Position numbers and translations under genes: made by a program. A model generated the notes under the pieces. That model was not told the DNA's origin. It ran no database searches and saw only the letters and a program-made list of their open reading frames with translations. Below, one piece after another: positions 41,660 through 54,849 of a DNA stretch of 64,000 bases (the stretch's first letter is position 1; every line of letters starts with the position of its first letter). Source of the DNA: Sphagnum compactum. Taxonomy: Eukaryota > Bryophyta > Sphagnopsida > Sphagnales. Location: assembly GCA_965153455.1 (NCBI GenBank), contig OZ234499.1, forward strand, positions 744,001 to 808,000. The letters are read 5' to 3'.

Positions 41660-43072
41660 TTAGACTCAAGCAAATTATGAACTTACCTTGTGCCATATAA
41701 CCCTTTGTCATTGATAGATTTCATGGTTTACATGATGCTGAAATTTTCAGTTACTATCACTGATATCATGCAATACCACAGTCTGCTTAAACAAGTAGAA
41801 GCATCCAACACTCAATTTTAACTTGTGTCACAGATCACTGAGTGTAATGCTCATCATCCTCATCAGAATTGATGAAAAACTTCAACAAAACATCTCTTTA
41901 GCACCAATCACTCTAAAAAAGATGACCCATCTTTTGCAATGCAGTTTCATACCGGACAGGCATCCGATGGATGGTGTGCTGTTGGGTGCTGGCTCACTGT
42001 CGCCTTTCATTTGGATTGGTTGCAAACCGAACATTTTGTGAGAGTAATCCAGCTCTTCTTGTATACAATTGGACATCAAGCTGCAGGTATTCTTGAACAG
42101 AACTTGGCAACACAAAATTGGAGAGCAACAAGAAATTATCTGCTACACACATAATAAGCTACCTACCTACCTATTACCTGTTAAGGTAGGCTGATTGTTT
42201 CATGGATTACTAATTCACTTATATCCCATGGTATAGTTTGTCTTTCTAGATTGACCAACACAATGTCCCAATGCCCCCCATGATAGAAGAAAAGACTGAG
42301 GCATTTAACAGAGTTGTGGATCCACAGTTCATATATTAGAAAGAGTTGGGTCAAATTCAAAGCTTTAGCTTGTTTTGAGTTTGATATGTGAACCTCTATT
42401 TGTTCTTTGCTTTCACCAAGGAAATTGCATTGTGTTATATATAAGATCAATGTTTAAGAGATGATCATTATAGAGCTTGGCAACAATGTTTCTTTGTACA
42501 TAAATTATTGCAGTGCAGTTTACTTGAAACAAAGGTTTTGGGTCACAAATAATCATGTCCTTTCAATACAGAATGTGCCCCCTTTTACACCCAATTTTAG
42601 AGGCTTCAGGAGGACGCCCGGTAAAAGATTGAAAGGGCCTATCTTGTGTTAAACATTAGGGAGATTGAATCGGAACTTTTCTCCAAACAGCAGAATTCTG
42701 CAATTGAAGAGGCCTGGCAAAAGGTAAGCCCTCAAAACGTTCAATGTACCTGCGTGCGAGAAAAATACCATTCAACAATGTTGATCAGTCAAGGCACATT
42801 TTGTTGCACTCACAAAGTCTGGTTCCTTGTGTGTCTTGATTGCTCGGAGATGTTGTATGGAATCTGAAGAAAGCAACTGAATCATAAAGCAGTCAGAGAA
42901 ATGAAAACAGAGGCATGCCTATCTGGTGTAATTTACCTTCACAATAGGGAGGGTAAGCATTTCATTTCAATGCTTTGTGAAGTTCCCCCTATTTCGGATG
43001 TGGTTCATAATATCATACAGGTTTATCTCAGCTACCGATTCTACATCTGTCTTGTTTCACTTGTCCATTGGC
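41660..43072. other. Intergenic DNA, possible cryptic exon
   Basis: Mostly featureless. One candidate exon at 42660-42723 is listed separately. Small open frames at 41939-42154 and 42901-43116 match nothing I know. Confidence 0.4.
42660..42723 (+). CDS. Possible orphan exon, unknown protein
   Basis: Bounded by an aaacattag acceptor and a GTAAGC donor. Encodes EIESELFSKQQNSAIEEAWQ plus K with balanced codon use. Too short to assign, no partner exons found, and chance is a real possibility. Confidence 0.2.
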
Positions 43073-46000
43073 TCCTTTCTTTCCAGCAAGTAAGGCCCTT
43101 GCTCAGAGGAGGGTGAACCCTTTACAGGGAGGGAGGCAACAGCCCCTTCAATCATTAGAAAAGTTGAGAAAGTACAAGGGGGGGAGCAGGCGCCACGAAA
43201 TGGCAGCCTCGCCCTCCCCAAATATGTGGCCGTGAAGCCATTCGGCCCTAAAGGCTTGTTCAATGCTAATCTGATTGTCCTGATTCCTATTCTGGCGAGA
43301 GGACCTGATGGCCTTCCAAGTGGCCATGCCAACCTCAGTCGTGGCCTCCCACGCTTGGAGCAGGACCCTCTTGAGGGAGTAAAGGCCGTCGAAATGCCTG
43401 CGGCATCTTTCGGACCAGAGGTAGTAGAGCAGAAAGCTCCTGAGGATGTGGAGCGATTGTCGCCGATAAGTGAAGCCGCCCGTGTGATAGCAATGGAGGT
43501 CCAGGGGGTCGTCTTCCTCTTCGAACACGGCCTCCCCCAGGAGAACGAAAGGCCAGGTGATGTGGAGGCGGTTTGGCGCCTCCCATTCTCTCCACACGTG
43601 GAGAAAGGCGTTCCAGGCCTGCTGAGCAGGGATGCATTCCATAAGGCAGTGCTGGGCGGATTCCGGGAGTCCTTGATCGCAACCTTTGCAGGTAGCCGGG
43701 ATTCCCATGATTTGAAGCCAGGTGCCTACCGGCAGCTCGTTGTTGAGGATCAGCCAAGTGAGGGCCCCCACTTTTCGTGGGCGAGCATTGTGCCACATTC
43801 TGGCAATAATCTGGGCAACCGTAGAGTTGCGTAGGTTGAGTTGTTGGGCGAAAGTGATGATGCTAGGAGTGTGTTGCTTCCTCCTGGCATTCCGGTACCC
43901 TCTCTTAGCGGAGTAACCAAAGAAGGGGGCGTCGCCCATGTTGCCCGTTTGCTGCCAATGTCAGTCTCCGGGATCCCACGGGAGATCGGGAATGAAACCG
44001 GACTCAAAGATCCAGTAAATTGGGGGTTTTTTACCTGGTAGGAGTACGTCCTTGGCCAGCTTGAGCGTTGCTCCATGGCCTTCTTGGGCGAGAACCTTGA
44101 CCGGCGTGTACCCCTCAAGAGGGATGATAGTGCTATGTGAGCTGGTGGCTTGGATTCGGCCAGCGCCGGATGATTTTTTGAACTCCTTGGCGCTGGCGGT
44201 GGTGTGGGTTATATCGGTAAACTGATAGACCCATTCCGGCGAGGTGACTTGGCTGGCTTCCTTTTTGCTGACCCAGTCCCCTACCGTTGGCTTGCTAGTA
44301 GTGGTGGCCGGGTCCCATGGGATGTTAGCTATGATGAGGCTCCTGTTTAGCCTGTTAGCTGGGTGGAAGCTCACTCCGAGGGCGGAGAGACCTTTCCACT
44401 CTTTCGTTATTGGGTCCCAAAGATCGCCAACTCTGGAGCAGCCAGCATTCGCGAGGGCATTCCCTTCGCTTCGACCGCTAAGTCCCAGCGGTCTGCCATC
44501 TTGGTTTGTTATGAGAGGGTTCCCAAATATCGGTTGTCTGAGCGTTTCGGCGGAGTTGGTCGGCTCCAACTTGCATAGACCCGGTCTCACGCTCAGCCAG
44601 GAAAGTAGGATACTCTTCCAGAGGGATGTTGGGGGTCTTTTGAGTTTGGTGGCTGCGAACATCCAGTTTATGTCTTGCGTGTTTGGGCCCAGTCCGTGGA
44701 CCGAAAGTCTAACCTGGCTGGCTTTGTGCCTCAGGAGTTCCTTCCAGGGCTCACCACCTGGTGCGAGACCCCTGATGAGGAGTTTTGCTAACAAGGCCTC
44801 CGATTGGGTTTTCGGGTCAATGATCCCTAGACCCCCCTGGAGGTCGGGAGGACCAGGGTCTCCCACTTGACCTTTGCTCTGGCATTGGTGGCTTTTCCAC
44901 TCCATATGAAGTTCCTCACCACTCCACGTACCTGGCTACACATCCTGGGATTCGGATTCCAGGATGCCGCCAGGTACCACATGGAGGCGAGGAGTACCTG
45001 GTTCGCCACCAGAATTCTCCCCGCTAGTGAGAGGCGGCAGGTGCTCCAATTAATTAGTTTGCCTTTGAGCGCGGACAACATCTTGTCGAAATTGGCTTCA
45101 AGGGGGAAGTGGAAGCCGACCTGGATTCCCAGGTATCTCACTCCTTTGCCTTTTGGGATCCACTGGAGTCCCACCTCCCGGCCCCACTCCCAGTCCTTGT
45201 CTTTTTTGCTAGCCCAGATCGTGGAGGATTTGTTCCAATTTATTTTTGTTCCGGACGATTTGCAAAAGATGTCCAGGACTTTTTGGGTCCTTTCCATATT
45301 GCTACGCGTGCCTTGCAAATAGAGCGCCGTGTCGTCCGCGAAGGTCTGATCCCTGATTTTTCCTCCTCCCGGGAAGGCCAGACCTTCCACCCCGAAGCGA
45401 TGGTCGTCTAGCATATGACCGAGCACATCCGTAGCTAGTATGAAGAGGTAGGGTGAGAGTGGGCATCCTTGCCTCACTGATCTGGCGAGAGGAAAGGTGT
45501 TTCCCTCCACTCCATTGAGTTTGATGGCCGACGAGGCTGATCTGTACAAGGAACCTACCCACCGGATCCATTGTGGGCAGAATCCGAGTTTTGCCAGTGC
45601 TTCGAATAAGAAGCTCCATTCAATCCTGTCAAAGGCCTTATCAAAGTCTAGGAGCAATAGGACTAGATCTTGGTTGCTCTCCTCTGCCCAATTCTGGGCT
45701 TCTTGCGCCAAGAAGGTGTTGTCGAGGATACTCCTCCCCTCGACGAAACCGGTCTAGCCGGGCCTTATTACACTTGGGAGGAAGACTTGAAGTCTCCTGG
45801 CCAGCGTTTTGGCCAGGATCTTGTACAACCTTCCTAGTAACGTAATTGGCCGCCAGTTTCCTAGTTTGGCATGGTCCCCCGATTTGGGGATCAGGGTTAT
45901 GAGCCCTTTGTTGATCAGTTCTGATGTTTCTCCGTTCCTGAGCATCGCTGAGAACACTTGAAGCAAGGTTGGAGAGATTTCGTTTATGAATTCCTGAAAG

Positions 46001-46890
46001 AATTCGGTCGGGATGCCATCGCATCCTAGTGCTTTGCCCTTTGGTATCGCCGAGATGGCATCTTGGACTTCTTTCAGTGTGAGCTCTTTGGTCAATTCCA
46101 TGTTTGTCTCGTTTGAGACCCGGGTCGGGGTGCTGGTCCAGCAATCCTCCCGGGCTTCCGAAGTGCCGGGAGCGTTTGCTTCCGAGGTGTATAGATTCGT
46201 GTAGAAGGAGCGTACGTATTGAGCCAGGTCCTCCTAGCCCGTTATCTCTCCCTCCTCGGTTGTGAGCTCTTTGAGGAGCGTCCGTTTCCTTCCGATGCGG
46301 TGGAAGTCAAAAAAACGTTTCGAGCACGTGTCACCGTACCTGAACCAGGTGGACGCGCTGAGCTGGTGGTTCCGCGCCACTTATTCTTGTAGTGAGTCGG
46401 CCAAGTGTCCTTGCACCACCGAGAGTATGTTCTTGACTGATTCGTCTTCGGGATCTCTCTGCAGCTGGATTTTCGCCAGTCGGGTTTTGTGTTGAAGGTC
46501 CCTGATTCGAGCCCCTTTTTCTCGCTTCCTTTCCTTCGCTAGTTCGCCATTTCTTTTGAGCACTCTTTCGGTGGCTGCCTCCAGCCAGCCAGGCCAATTT
46601 GCGTCGAGGCGAGGTGGAGGTTGGGTGCCATTCCAAGCGTCGAGGAGGGTTGTTCTGCTCACATCTTCCCTTAGCAGGGCTACGTCAAAGTAGGTAGCGG
46701 TTGTGGGCGGGGCGGAGGTGCGTCCCCAAATTGTTAACACTAGTGGGGAGTGGTCGGAAATTTTTCTTATGGATGGGGCGGCTTCGATTCTTCCTCCCCT
46801 AGAGTCCAGCTCCTGCGAGACGAGGAATTTATCTATTCGGGAGACGGCGGACCCCTTGCTTAGAGGAGGCCATAACCAGAAGCAGGTCCA
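43073..46890 (-). mobile_element. GC-rich plant LINE, 5'-truncated, minus strand
   Basis: About 3.8 kb of clearly higher GC than the flanks. In element orientation it starts inside the endonuclease domain (SRIDKFLVSQEL..., ISDHSPLVL) and runs through reverse transcriptase to a zf-RVT domain and a short 3' UTR that ends near an AAAGAAAGG stretch (43073-43080). Frequent 5' truncation is normal for LINE insertion. It is a different family from the AT-rich LINE at 27-34 kb. Confidence 0.88.
43148..46884 (-). pseudogene. LINE ORF2 (endonuclease end, reverse transcriptase, zf-RVT) with four stops and one frameshift
   Basis: One protein can be followed through most of the element: endonuclease end at 46740-46884, KGKALGCDGIPTEFF (about 46035), GNWRPITLLGRLYKILAKTL (about 45850), LLLDFDKAFDRIEW (about 45650), SVRQGCPLSPYLFILATDVL (about 45470), FADDTALYLQGT (about 45345; FADD in place of YADD), LAGRILVANQVLL (about 45010), and a zinc-binding CKGCDQGLPESAQHCLMEC near 43690. 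Interruptions: TAA 46381-46383, TAG 46234-46236, TAG 45754-45756, TGA 43961-43963, and a one-base change in the C6 run 44832-44837. Confidence 0.9.
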
Positions 46891-49500
46891 CTGTCATCCA
46901 CACTCAGGTATCACCTCATTCAGGCCCTTACTCTTATAGTAATGCCCTCATCCTAGGGTCTCACTCTATATGTAACAACCTTGGAGAAAATCTCTAGTTT
47001 ATTTGGAGGGCACCTTATCGAGCCGAATTCCTAGTTCCTATTGGAGCAGGAGACCTCACGTAATCTCCATGGAGTGGGGGATCTCATGTGTAAGCTCCCT
47101 AGGTTGGGAAAAATGATGGAAGGCAATCTCCAGCATTCATTTCATGCATTTGAGCCCTTCAGTTTGGGAACCTCATTCGTTAGGAAGGGCGAGACACGTC
47201 TGTTTGTGACTTGCTACTAAGTCAATGCCATGTTTTTTCTTCTGTGCACCAAGCTCCTGACTCACACCTCAGACCTTGCAAACTATGCAAGAAAATGTTC
47301 AAAACACTTTGGCAAACCTTAATGTTCAGCTCACTCCAACCCATTCTTCAATTCCTCTCTTCCAGCATTGCTCAATTACTGAGATGTCTTTCCGAAGAGT
47401 GGGCTTCAAGGAGTGGGCATGCTAAACTTGAAGTTGGAAAACATAAAGCCATTGAAGCTCTTTGAAGTGATATGTCATGTTTGCCAAGTATAGTATAGAC
47501 AAAATTGTAGCGGCAATTTCTTGAGATTACTGGATATCACAACCCACATTATTTGTGGCCATTGCCAACTTCGAATAGTCTTTTTTCGTGTGTTGTGTGT
47601 GTCTTGCAATGATTCCCACTAGGTCCATGCACACATGAGCAAAAGGTGTTGTCATTGGTGTGGTTTGTGTGTCAACTATGGTTATTTGTGTGGTGATACG
47701 ACTTGCATTGAAACAATGAACACTTGCACACAAAATCTTTCACATCTTTCATTCATCCCTACCCCATAGTAGGTTTCTTGCATCCTCTTCAATATTTGTT
47801 ATTTCCTAGATATCCCGCATAACTATTCATATGTAAAAACATTTATGCATTAATTAATGTATTCGTAGGTGTATTGTTATATGTGCTACATAAATATTGC
47901 TATCAAAGGATGATATTATCAAGATTCTTTGTATTTATAATTATGTGTATATTTCCCTTCTCTCATGTGATTGTGTGAATTATATGCCATCATTTTCAAT
48001 ACTTCAACAAATTTTACACCAATGAAATACTTGGATGAAAACATGGGTGAAATTTGAACACATGGATGAACCTTTGCAATGTGAATGAATTTTGGAACAC
48101 AACAAGGACCAATGACATGGAATAAGCATGATTGCATGGTTAGAATCAAGGCAATGTATTAGTAATTACATCATCAATAGACAAAATGTTTGACCACACA
48201 AATTCATGTAATCACATGGATATTGTCCAAGTTCATCAATCTAATTTATCTCCCCCACATGGCCAATTCCATGGATAGTTTCATCCATACACACTACAAT
48301 TCATTCATTTTGAAAACTTTGCCCCAAATATTAGTTTCATTGATTTGATCACATTTCATCCATTTATGGACACTTGTGTCTTTGTGGTCAATGTCATTCA
48401 TTTGGTATATTTCATTGATGAGATTTATTTATGGTTTTGCTTCATGCATTTTGACTAATCTCATTTGTTCAACAATTTTGGTTCATTCATATCCACCTTC
48501 TTGTTTTCCAACTCTTTGTCTTTTGCTTGTTCCTCACATGTTTGTCTTCTTATTTTTATTTCTTTGGAAGACTTTGTCCTTCCTCATCCCAAAGTTGCCC
48601 TTTATAACGTATCTTGTAATTGGGTTTTTCTCACCTTTGGTTAAACTATTTATTTTCCTTTCAAGAACTAAATTTGAGTTTTTAATAAATCACCTTCAAC
48701 TTTTGAAAGACACACAACATTTGACAGTTGTTTATATGGCTACTTAGCCTAGGTTTTTAGCCCCACCTATGTTAATTACACGTGTCAAAAATTCATAGGA
48801 CGAAAAAAATGAAATTATATAATAATAATAATAATATCATTATTATTAAAATTATATATATATAATCAGATATAACATATAGCATATGTATAATTAATTA
48901 ATTTGATGTCATTATGATTACATAGTTATAAAAATCTTAATCATATCAATTTTTGAGACTACATGATTAAATTTCTTATGTGACGAGTACTATTTAACTA
49001 GTTATTCATTTAGTTGTTTATGCATATACAATTACAAGTGTAATCATGAAAAACATATTTGACATTATGAACTTTAGAAAATTGAATTCACAACCTCACC
49101 CATGCAAGGGATAGTCCAAACTATTGAGATATTTCAATAACATCATTAACGAATGGAAAGCTGAATGTAATTATTCATTATTCTTGAAATTTTAGAAATT
49201 TTAAATTGGGGTTCTCAAACCTTTTTTTCTCAAAAATTAATTTGAAAAAAATCTACCAATTATCATTTCTAGGTATAATACATAAGCACAAGTTGCTAAC
49301 ATAAACCACATATAATATCCAAATATAAATGAAATTAGGTTCTTGAACACATGAAAAATGATGCATGCTATAAGGTAGTTACAAATTAAAATATTTTTGT
49401 GTTGTAATCATGATTTTTGCTAGGCATAATTTTAAATGGCAAACAATATTGCCTTAAATTTGGACTTGGTTAACAACTTCAATATGAAAACAAACATTGT
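46891..49500. other. Intergenic DNA, no gene recognised
   Basis: 46950-47460 is less AT-rich, with a short open frame (47211-47465, plus) of unknown origin; the rest is AT-rich with TCATT/CATTT words. An (AAT)/(ATA) cluster lies at 48820-48850. Confidence 0.5.
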
Positions 49501-52253
49501 TTTTTAATGTAATAGTAGAAAATAATAATAATAATAGTAATATAAATACACCCATTTCTCATAATGAACTTTTGAATTTTAAAAACATGGATTGGTAACT
49601 TAATTGGAACTTTTTTTAAATGAGATTTTGGTATTGAATTTCATTACAATTTCAATGACTACATATGTGTCTAATGTGAAATAACAATTCATGTATGGAA
49701 ACCCACCCTTGAAAGTGTTCACCAAAGTTTAGTAATGGACTTTCAAATGGTCAAATTTTGGTCTTATTCTCACAAGCCCATTTGTTTTCAGTTTTAAATG
49801 TTATTTTTCTGATAAGCATGTATATTTTTGAAAATTTTAGATGGGCTTTTATTGATATGGATTTTACATGTATATTAACTATTAATAATCACCTTTTGGG
49901 TCTATTCAAGGTTGGGGTTTTAAAAAAAGGAAAAAAAGACTTTAAGACTTTTGTAGGGCTATTTTTTGTAAATAAAATTCACTTGAAATCAATTTACGTG
50001 AGAAAAATTGAATAATCCAATTTAAAATAATTCATGTGATAGTGGTGATTTTTCATATGCATGCATAATTGTGTATCAATATTTTTCTTTATAGTCAAAA
50101 ACACAAAAAAATTCAAAAAATCCCAAAATGAGTTTCAATGGACAACCAAACATGTTTTGGGTAAGATTATTTCCTACACATGCGACTTGCACCTAAAGCT
50201 ACAAAATTTGAACCCATTGAACATAAATGTTTTTATCAAATAGTTAAAAAAACAAATCCTTTGCCTTGCAACCTTTTTTTTCAAAATTTCAAGACTTTTA
50301 AATTTTTGTATGATTTGGTTTTTCATTAAGTTCACCGAATGAACATGTACTTTCATAGAAGGGAATATGTTTTTGTTGTACAAAAAATTTGAAATCAATT
50401 GTATGATTTTATGCTTTCCTTTAGATTCTTTTTCTAAAAAATGCAGTTTAAACATTTGATATAGTTAGTTAAAAAGACTCAAAATGACATTTACATAGTA
50501 TCCATATTATTTTAAAATATTTTTATTAATTTAACAAAAGGTCATTTTATATACTGGCATACAACAATCCACCACAACTACAATAATCTAAGATAAATAA
50601 AAATCCAAAGTTGTCCTTTGAAGTCCTTTAAAAACACATCATTCTTTTTTGGTGCCCCAGTCGTGAATACTCTTTTTTAACCAATGATATCATTGCATAT
50701 TGCCAATTTAACACTATCAAATGTACTTGCATGGAATGTTCATGTACTTGCCAAAAGTGAGCCATCCTAGTTTGCATTTCACTTACAAAAATACATCTTA
50801 ATGAGATTTTATTGTAAATAAATTTTTTTTTATGAAAGTCAAAATATATATAACATTTTTATGGATAACTAACATAAATTTGATGCATGAAAACTTGAAT
50901 GAATGTGTATAAAAGTGTTGAAGGTATGTATTGAAAGAAACATCAACAAAATTGGCATTGAACATTTACCACCATGGTTGTAAATGTGAAAAAAATCTTA
51001 AATTTTGAATGAAAATGGGAGAAATGTTGAAACTAATGACACAAAGGAAAGGGTAGACATATTGCGCATACATGGGGGTTAGATTTAGTTTAGGAATGTT
51101 AAATTTATGATATGTATGGACATGGATTGTAACAAATAGGTTATATATATATGTAGATCTAGGATGACTAGTAATGATAAAAGAAATTTGAAACTAAAAT
51201 TGGCAAGAAAGTTAGAATACAATGGCAAGGTGGTGTGGAGAAATAGAAGAACACAATAATGTGTATTAGTACATTGACAAGATAGATTTTCCATATGATT
51301 ATATTTTCCATATGACTACCATTGGTTAGCATCCCAAGATAGATTTCACATTAAATGAAAATAGGTTTTTTCAACATATTTAAATAGTAAAAAAAAATTT
51401 AAAAAATGCTAACAAATTAAATTAGAGTCCAAATTTAATGTTTTTTTGTGGTAAAATGTTGCAACTTGGTGATTGTTTTTCAAAAAATGAAAGAAAAGAA
51501 CATTTTCTGATTTTAGGTATTTTTTATTTTTCGAAATAAAATAATTAAATTAGCTACATCTAAACCCAGGCATTTCCTAAGTCGCCATTTGTAGCACTTT
51601 TGTAAAAATGCTATAGTCCACCTAGGATAGTCACCATTTAATGTTAATTAATGATGGGGATCCTTGAAAATGGACCTACTTGAGGAATTTGAAAAAAATT
51701 CCTTGGTCCAAATGTGGTGAAATGTTTTCAATTTTTTTTAGAAATATTTTCAAAAAGGGGAATATTCAATTTTATTTTTATTTTTTTGCATTTTGGTGAG
51801 ATTTTGCACCCAAAAAGACGTTAATGACTACCCACCATTAAATGTTTAACAAATCCTTTATTTTTCATCCGTGTGGAAAAATCACATGAAGTTTCCCTAC
51901 CAAGCTTAATTGAATTTTTTTTCCACCCATAAGGTCACCACCAATCTAGATTGAATGTAGTATTTGGAAATCTCAAAGCTTTTTCCTTGTAGATTATCAA
52001 AAGTTTCTTTAATAAGAACTCCAACATGGATATCAAATTGGATGTTCTTCTAGCTCAAATGTCACTAAAAAGAATCCTCATTTCATATGATGAAAGTAAA
52101 CTCACGAATGAAGCTCTTTTACACATGATGAATTAAGAATTTATTTCTCTTTTATTTTTATAGGATTAGTGATTGTTGTAATTCACTAGCACAATTCTAG
52201 AATTAACCATGCAATAATGAATGAAAATTAACCCTAACCCTAGTAGATGAATG
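49501..52253. other. AT-rich intergenic DNA
   Basis: Long homopolymer-rich spacer; nothing recognised. Confidence 0.55.
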
Positions 52254-52385
52254 AAGGTACTTTCCCTAGGGAAAACATTCATCCCTTTGTAACTTGGTCT
52301 CATTTCCTTGGCCATGTTTCTCAAATGAGAAAAATAATTCAAGCCAAATTCCTTGTGGAGAAAGAAAATTGGGGCCATGTTTTCC
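52254..52385 (+). repeat. Inverted duplication of a coding-like segment, arm 1
   Basis: Pairs with 52665-52795 in opposite orientation. The translated plus strand gives FPRENIHPF, VRKIIQ-like MRKIIQAKFLVEKE and NWGHVFPK; the other arm gives FLGKNTHPF, RKIIQNKFLREKE and NWSHVSPK. Similarity at protein level across diverged DNA suggests it derives from coding sequence. Family unknown. Confidence 0.6.
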
Positions 52386-52664
52386 CCAAAATCTTGGTTA
52401 CACTTCCTACAAAGGACATTCAAAAGAGTCGCAATGCATTAGAATTTTTAGAAGGTTGCACAATGTATGAATGTGCTTTCAAAATTTCATCCTTAATCCC
52501 TATTTTTAATCCATTGCTCAATTTCAAATTTCGTATTTTTAATCACCGTGTAATTTTTCATCCATTTGGTAAAAATTCCTTATTTTTCATCGATTATGCA
52601 ACTTTCTAAAATTTCTAAGGCGTTACAACTTCCCTAGATGTTGTCCAATTTGGAAATGTGGCTA

Positions 52665-52795
52665 AGATTCGAGGGAAAGATATTCTTTTTCCCTAAGGAA
52701 CTTGTTTTGAATTATCTTTCTTTCTTGAACAACTTGGCCAAAAAAGGACATAATTGCAAAAGGATGGGTGTTTTTCCCAAGGAAGGTACTTGAGC
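52665..52795 (-). repeat. Inverted duplication of a coding-like segment, arm 2
   Basis: Reverse-oriented partner of 52254-52385, about 280 bp away. Its frame (within 52662-52898, minus) remains open for 78 codons. NWSHVSPK precedes FLGKNTHPF here but follows the KFLVEKE motif in arm 1, so the ancestral sequence may have been a tandem protein repeat. Confidence 0.6.
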
Positions 52796-52899
52796 TCTTG
52801 GGGGAAACATGACTCCAATTCCAAGGGAAGTGTGACACTAAGTTGCAGACCTGGAAACCATCCATAAAACCATTTTCTTCCTTGAATGAATTTTTCACA

Positions 52900-53639
52900 A
52901 ATTTTCATCCCAAAAAAATGGTTGTCAAGAAAAAAAATTTGAACCCAATATATCATACCCATGGACTGATTCTTAACAATTGCATCACAATCCTTATTCT
53001 TAAAATTAGGATTTCATCAATACTTAATTAAAATGTTTATTGGGTATAATCAATCCTTTTGAAGAAATATTTTCTAATTGAACAATTTTCTTGTAAAAAA
53101 TTAGTGAAATATCTAATTAATTGTTACATTTTAGTGCTTGCCTTGAATAGGTCATTAATCACACTTGATCTACCAATGTAAAATCAAAAGTTCCTTATTT
53201 TATTCATGATTAAAAAATTGCCAACTATGATTGATTGGCAAAATATTTTTGTTGTTGTACTCATTTTGGTAAGATTCTAATGGGGTGCATGTGCAAGTCC
53301 AATACTTACAATTGAACACTTCTTTGTCATCTAGTTATTGACAAAACAACCAAAGTTATCATCATTCAAACTTCAAGATCTTGGGCTTGCAATTCCCATG
53401 ACTAACTACGTGGATCCAAAATTTATGTCAATGGACATTCACCTAGTCTCCCAATGAACATAATTCATGATGCCCAAGTACACAAATTCATGCACCTTAT
53501 CAAGACATCAACGATCAACCTTTTCTTAACAATATTACATTATGTTGTGCTAGTGATGGTCAAGCTTGTTTTTATTCATAAACTTTTGTGAAAAAGATAA
53601 AGTCAAATTCAAAACTAAAAAATGAAGGGACGTTGGAGG
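52900..53639. other. AT-rich intergenic DNA
   Basis: Nothing recognised. Confidence 0.5.
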
Positions 53640-53850
53640 TTTTCAATTGCCAAAAATGAGGGAAAAAATAGTAAAAGTCATCATATTACTATATTTGGTT
53701 TTCATAGTGTAGCCAAAAATATAGAAAGATGACTAAATAATTATACTTCATATATGGTTTATAGCCAAAGTTGGCTACATTTTGCTAGGGTTAGATCTTT
53801 GTAGGGCTAATCACTACCTTGGCTACAAACAAAATTTTAAAAAAAAACAT
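53640..53850 (+). repeat. AGCCAAATTTGGCT-family dispersed repeat, copy 5 (diverged)
   Basis: AATTGCCAAAAATGAGGGAA, GTCATCATATTACTATATTTG, GTGTAGCCAAAAATA and TATAGCCAAAGTTGGCTAC (palindrome with one change). The A-rich end is at 53830-53850. Most diverged copy. Confidence 0.55.
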
Positions 53851-54849
53851 TTTTATGGACTTTAAAAAACCTACTAGTGCCCCATTCAATAGGTGAAATA
53901 TATCCACCTAGATCATATGTTACAGTCTACTTTCTAATGATGCTTGCCCATTTCTATAGGTAGTTACCAATGTTGTGTGGGTATTGATTTTTAAGAGAAT
54001 ATAAGATCCCAAATATTATATATTTTATAACTTTGAAAACCTTTGGGTATGGTTCAATTTACTTTTCCCAACTCACAAAAATTATTAGGTATAAGGTTTT
54101 AAATTGTTGATGTGAATGTGATTCTAATTATGGTGACGATTTAAGGTTATGATTTCAAAATTTTCATTTTTCATTTGATTCAAATTGGCATGGATTCCAT
54201 CATGTAGTTTTCTCACACATCACACATTGTCACAAATCTTATAAAATGACAACAGAAAACATCAAAGTACATATTACATATATGTATAATGTATATTATG
54301 TTTGTTGCCTTGACCAATGTTCATGACATGTAGAACAAACATAGCTACCATTAAATGACCTACACCTCATTAAATTAAAAGTAGCAAAATCAATAGATAA
54401 CTTGAAAATGACAAGACTTGGACAACATAATGCAAATGACTTCAATAGAAAACATTAAGCAAAAAATGAAACACAACAAAATTGACCCTACATTGCCAAA
54501 CTTGTTTGAAAACCATCAAGATTCCTTAGAATCATGTCCATACCATTGGACTATTGCAAAAATAAGAAAATGTAAATGGCTTATTGGGGTTGAATGTTGA
54601 AATATGCACCACCAACAATTCATATGCATTTCTACCTTAATTACAAACACAACCCACCATCAAAACATTTTTATAAAAAAAATGCACATGAAATAAAACC
54701 AAAATGAGTAGGAATACATGGAGAAAATTAGAAATCTACATGAAAGTCCTCTTCAAAAAGGCCCCATTCTTCAATGAACTTATTATTTTTTTCCATTCTA
54801 TTAGTTTCTAAGGTAAGAAAATTAGTCGTACTCATAGCCTCATAAGGCC
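53851..54849. other. AT-rich intergenic DNA
   Basis: Nothing recognised. Confidence 0.5.

Noticed and set aside
43226-45411. Plus-strand ORFs of 100-208 codons across the GC-rich LINE
   Set aside because: They are antisense to a clear reverse transcriptase; long antisense frames are expected in GC-rich coding DNA.
49085-49140. tRNA-like A-box/B-box pair on the minus strand (TATCTCAATAGTTTGG, GGTTGTGAATTC)
   Set aside because: Both boxes deviate from consensus and no element body or ends could be outlined; at most a very old SINE fragment.
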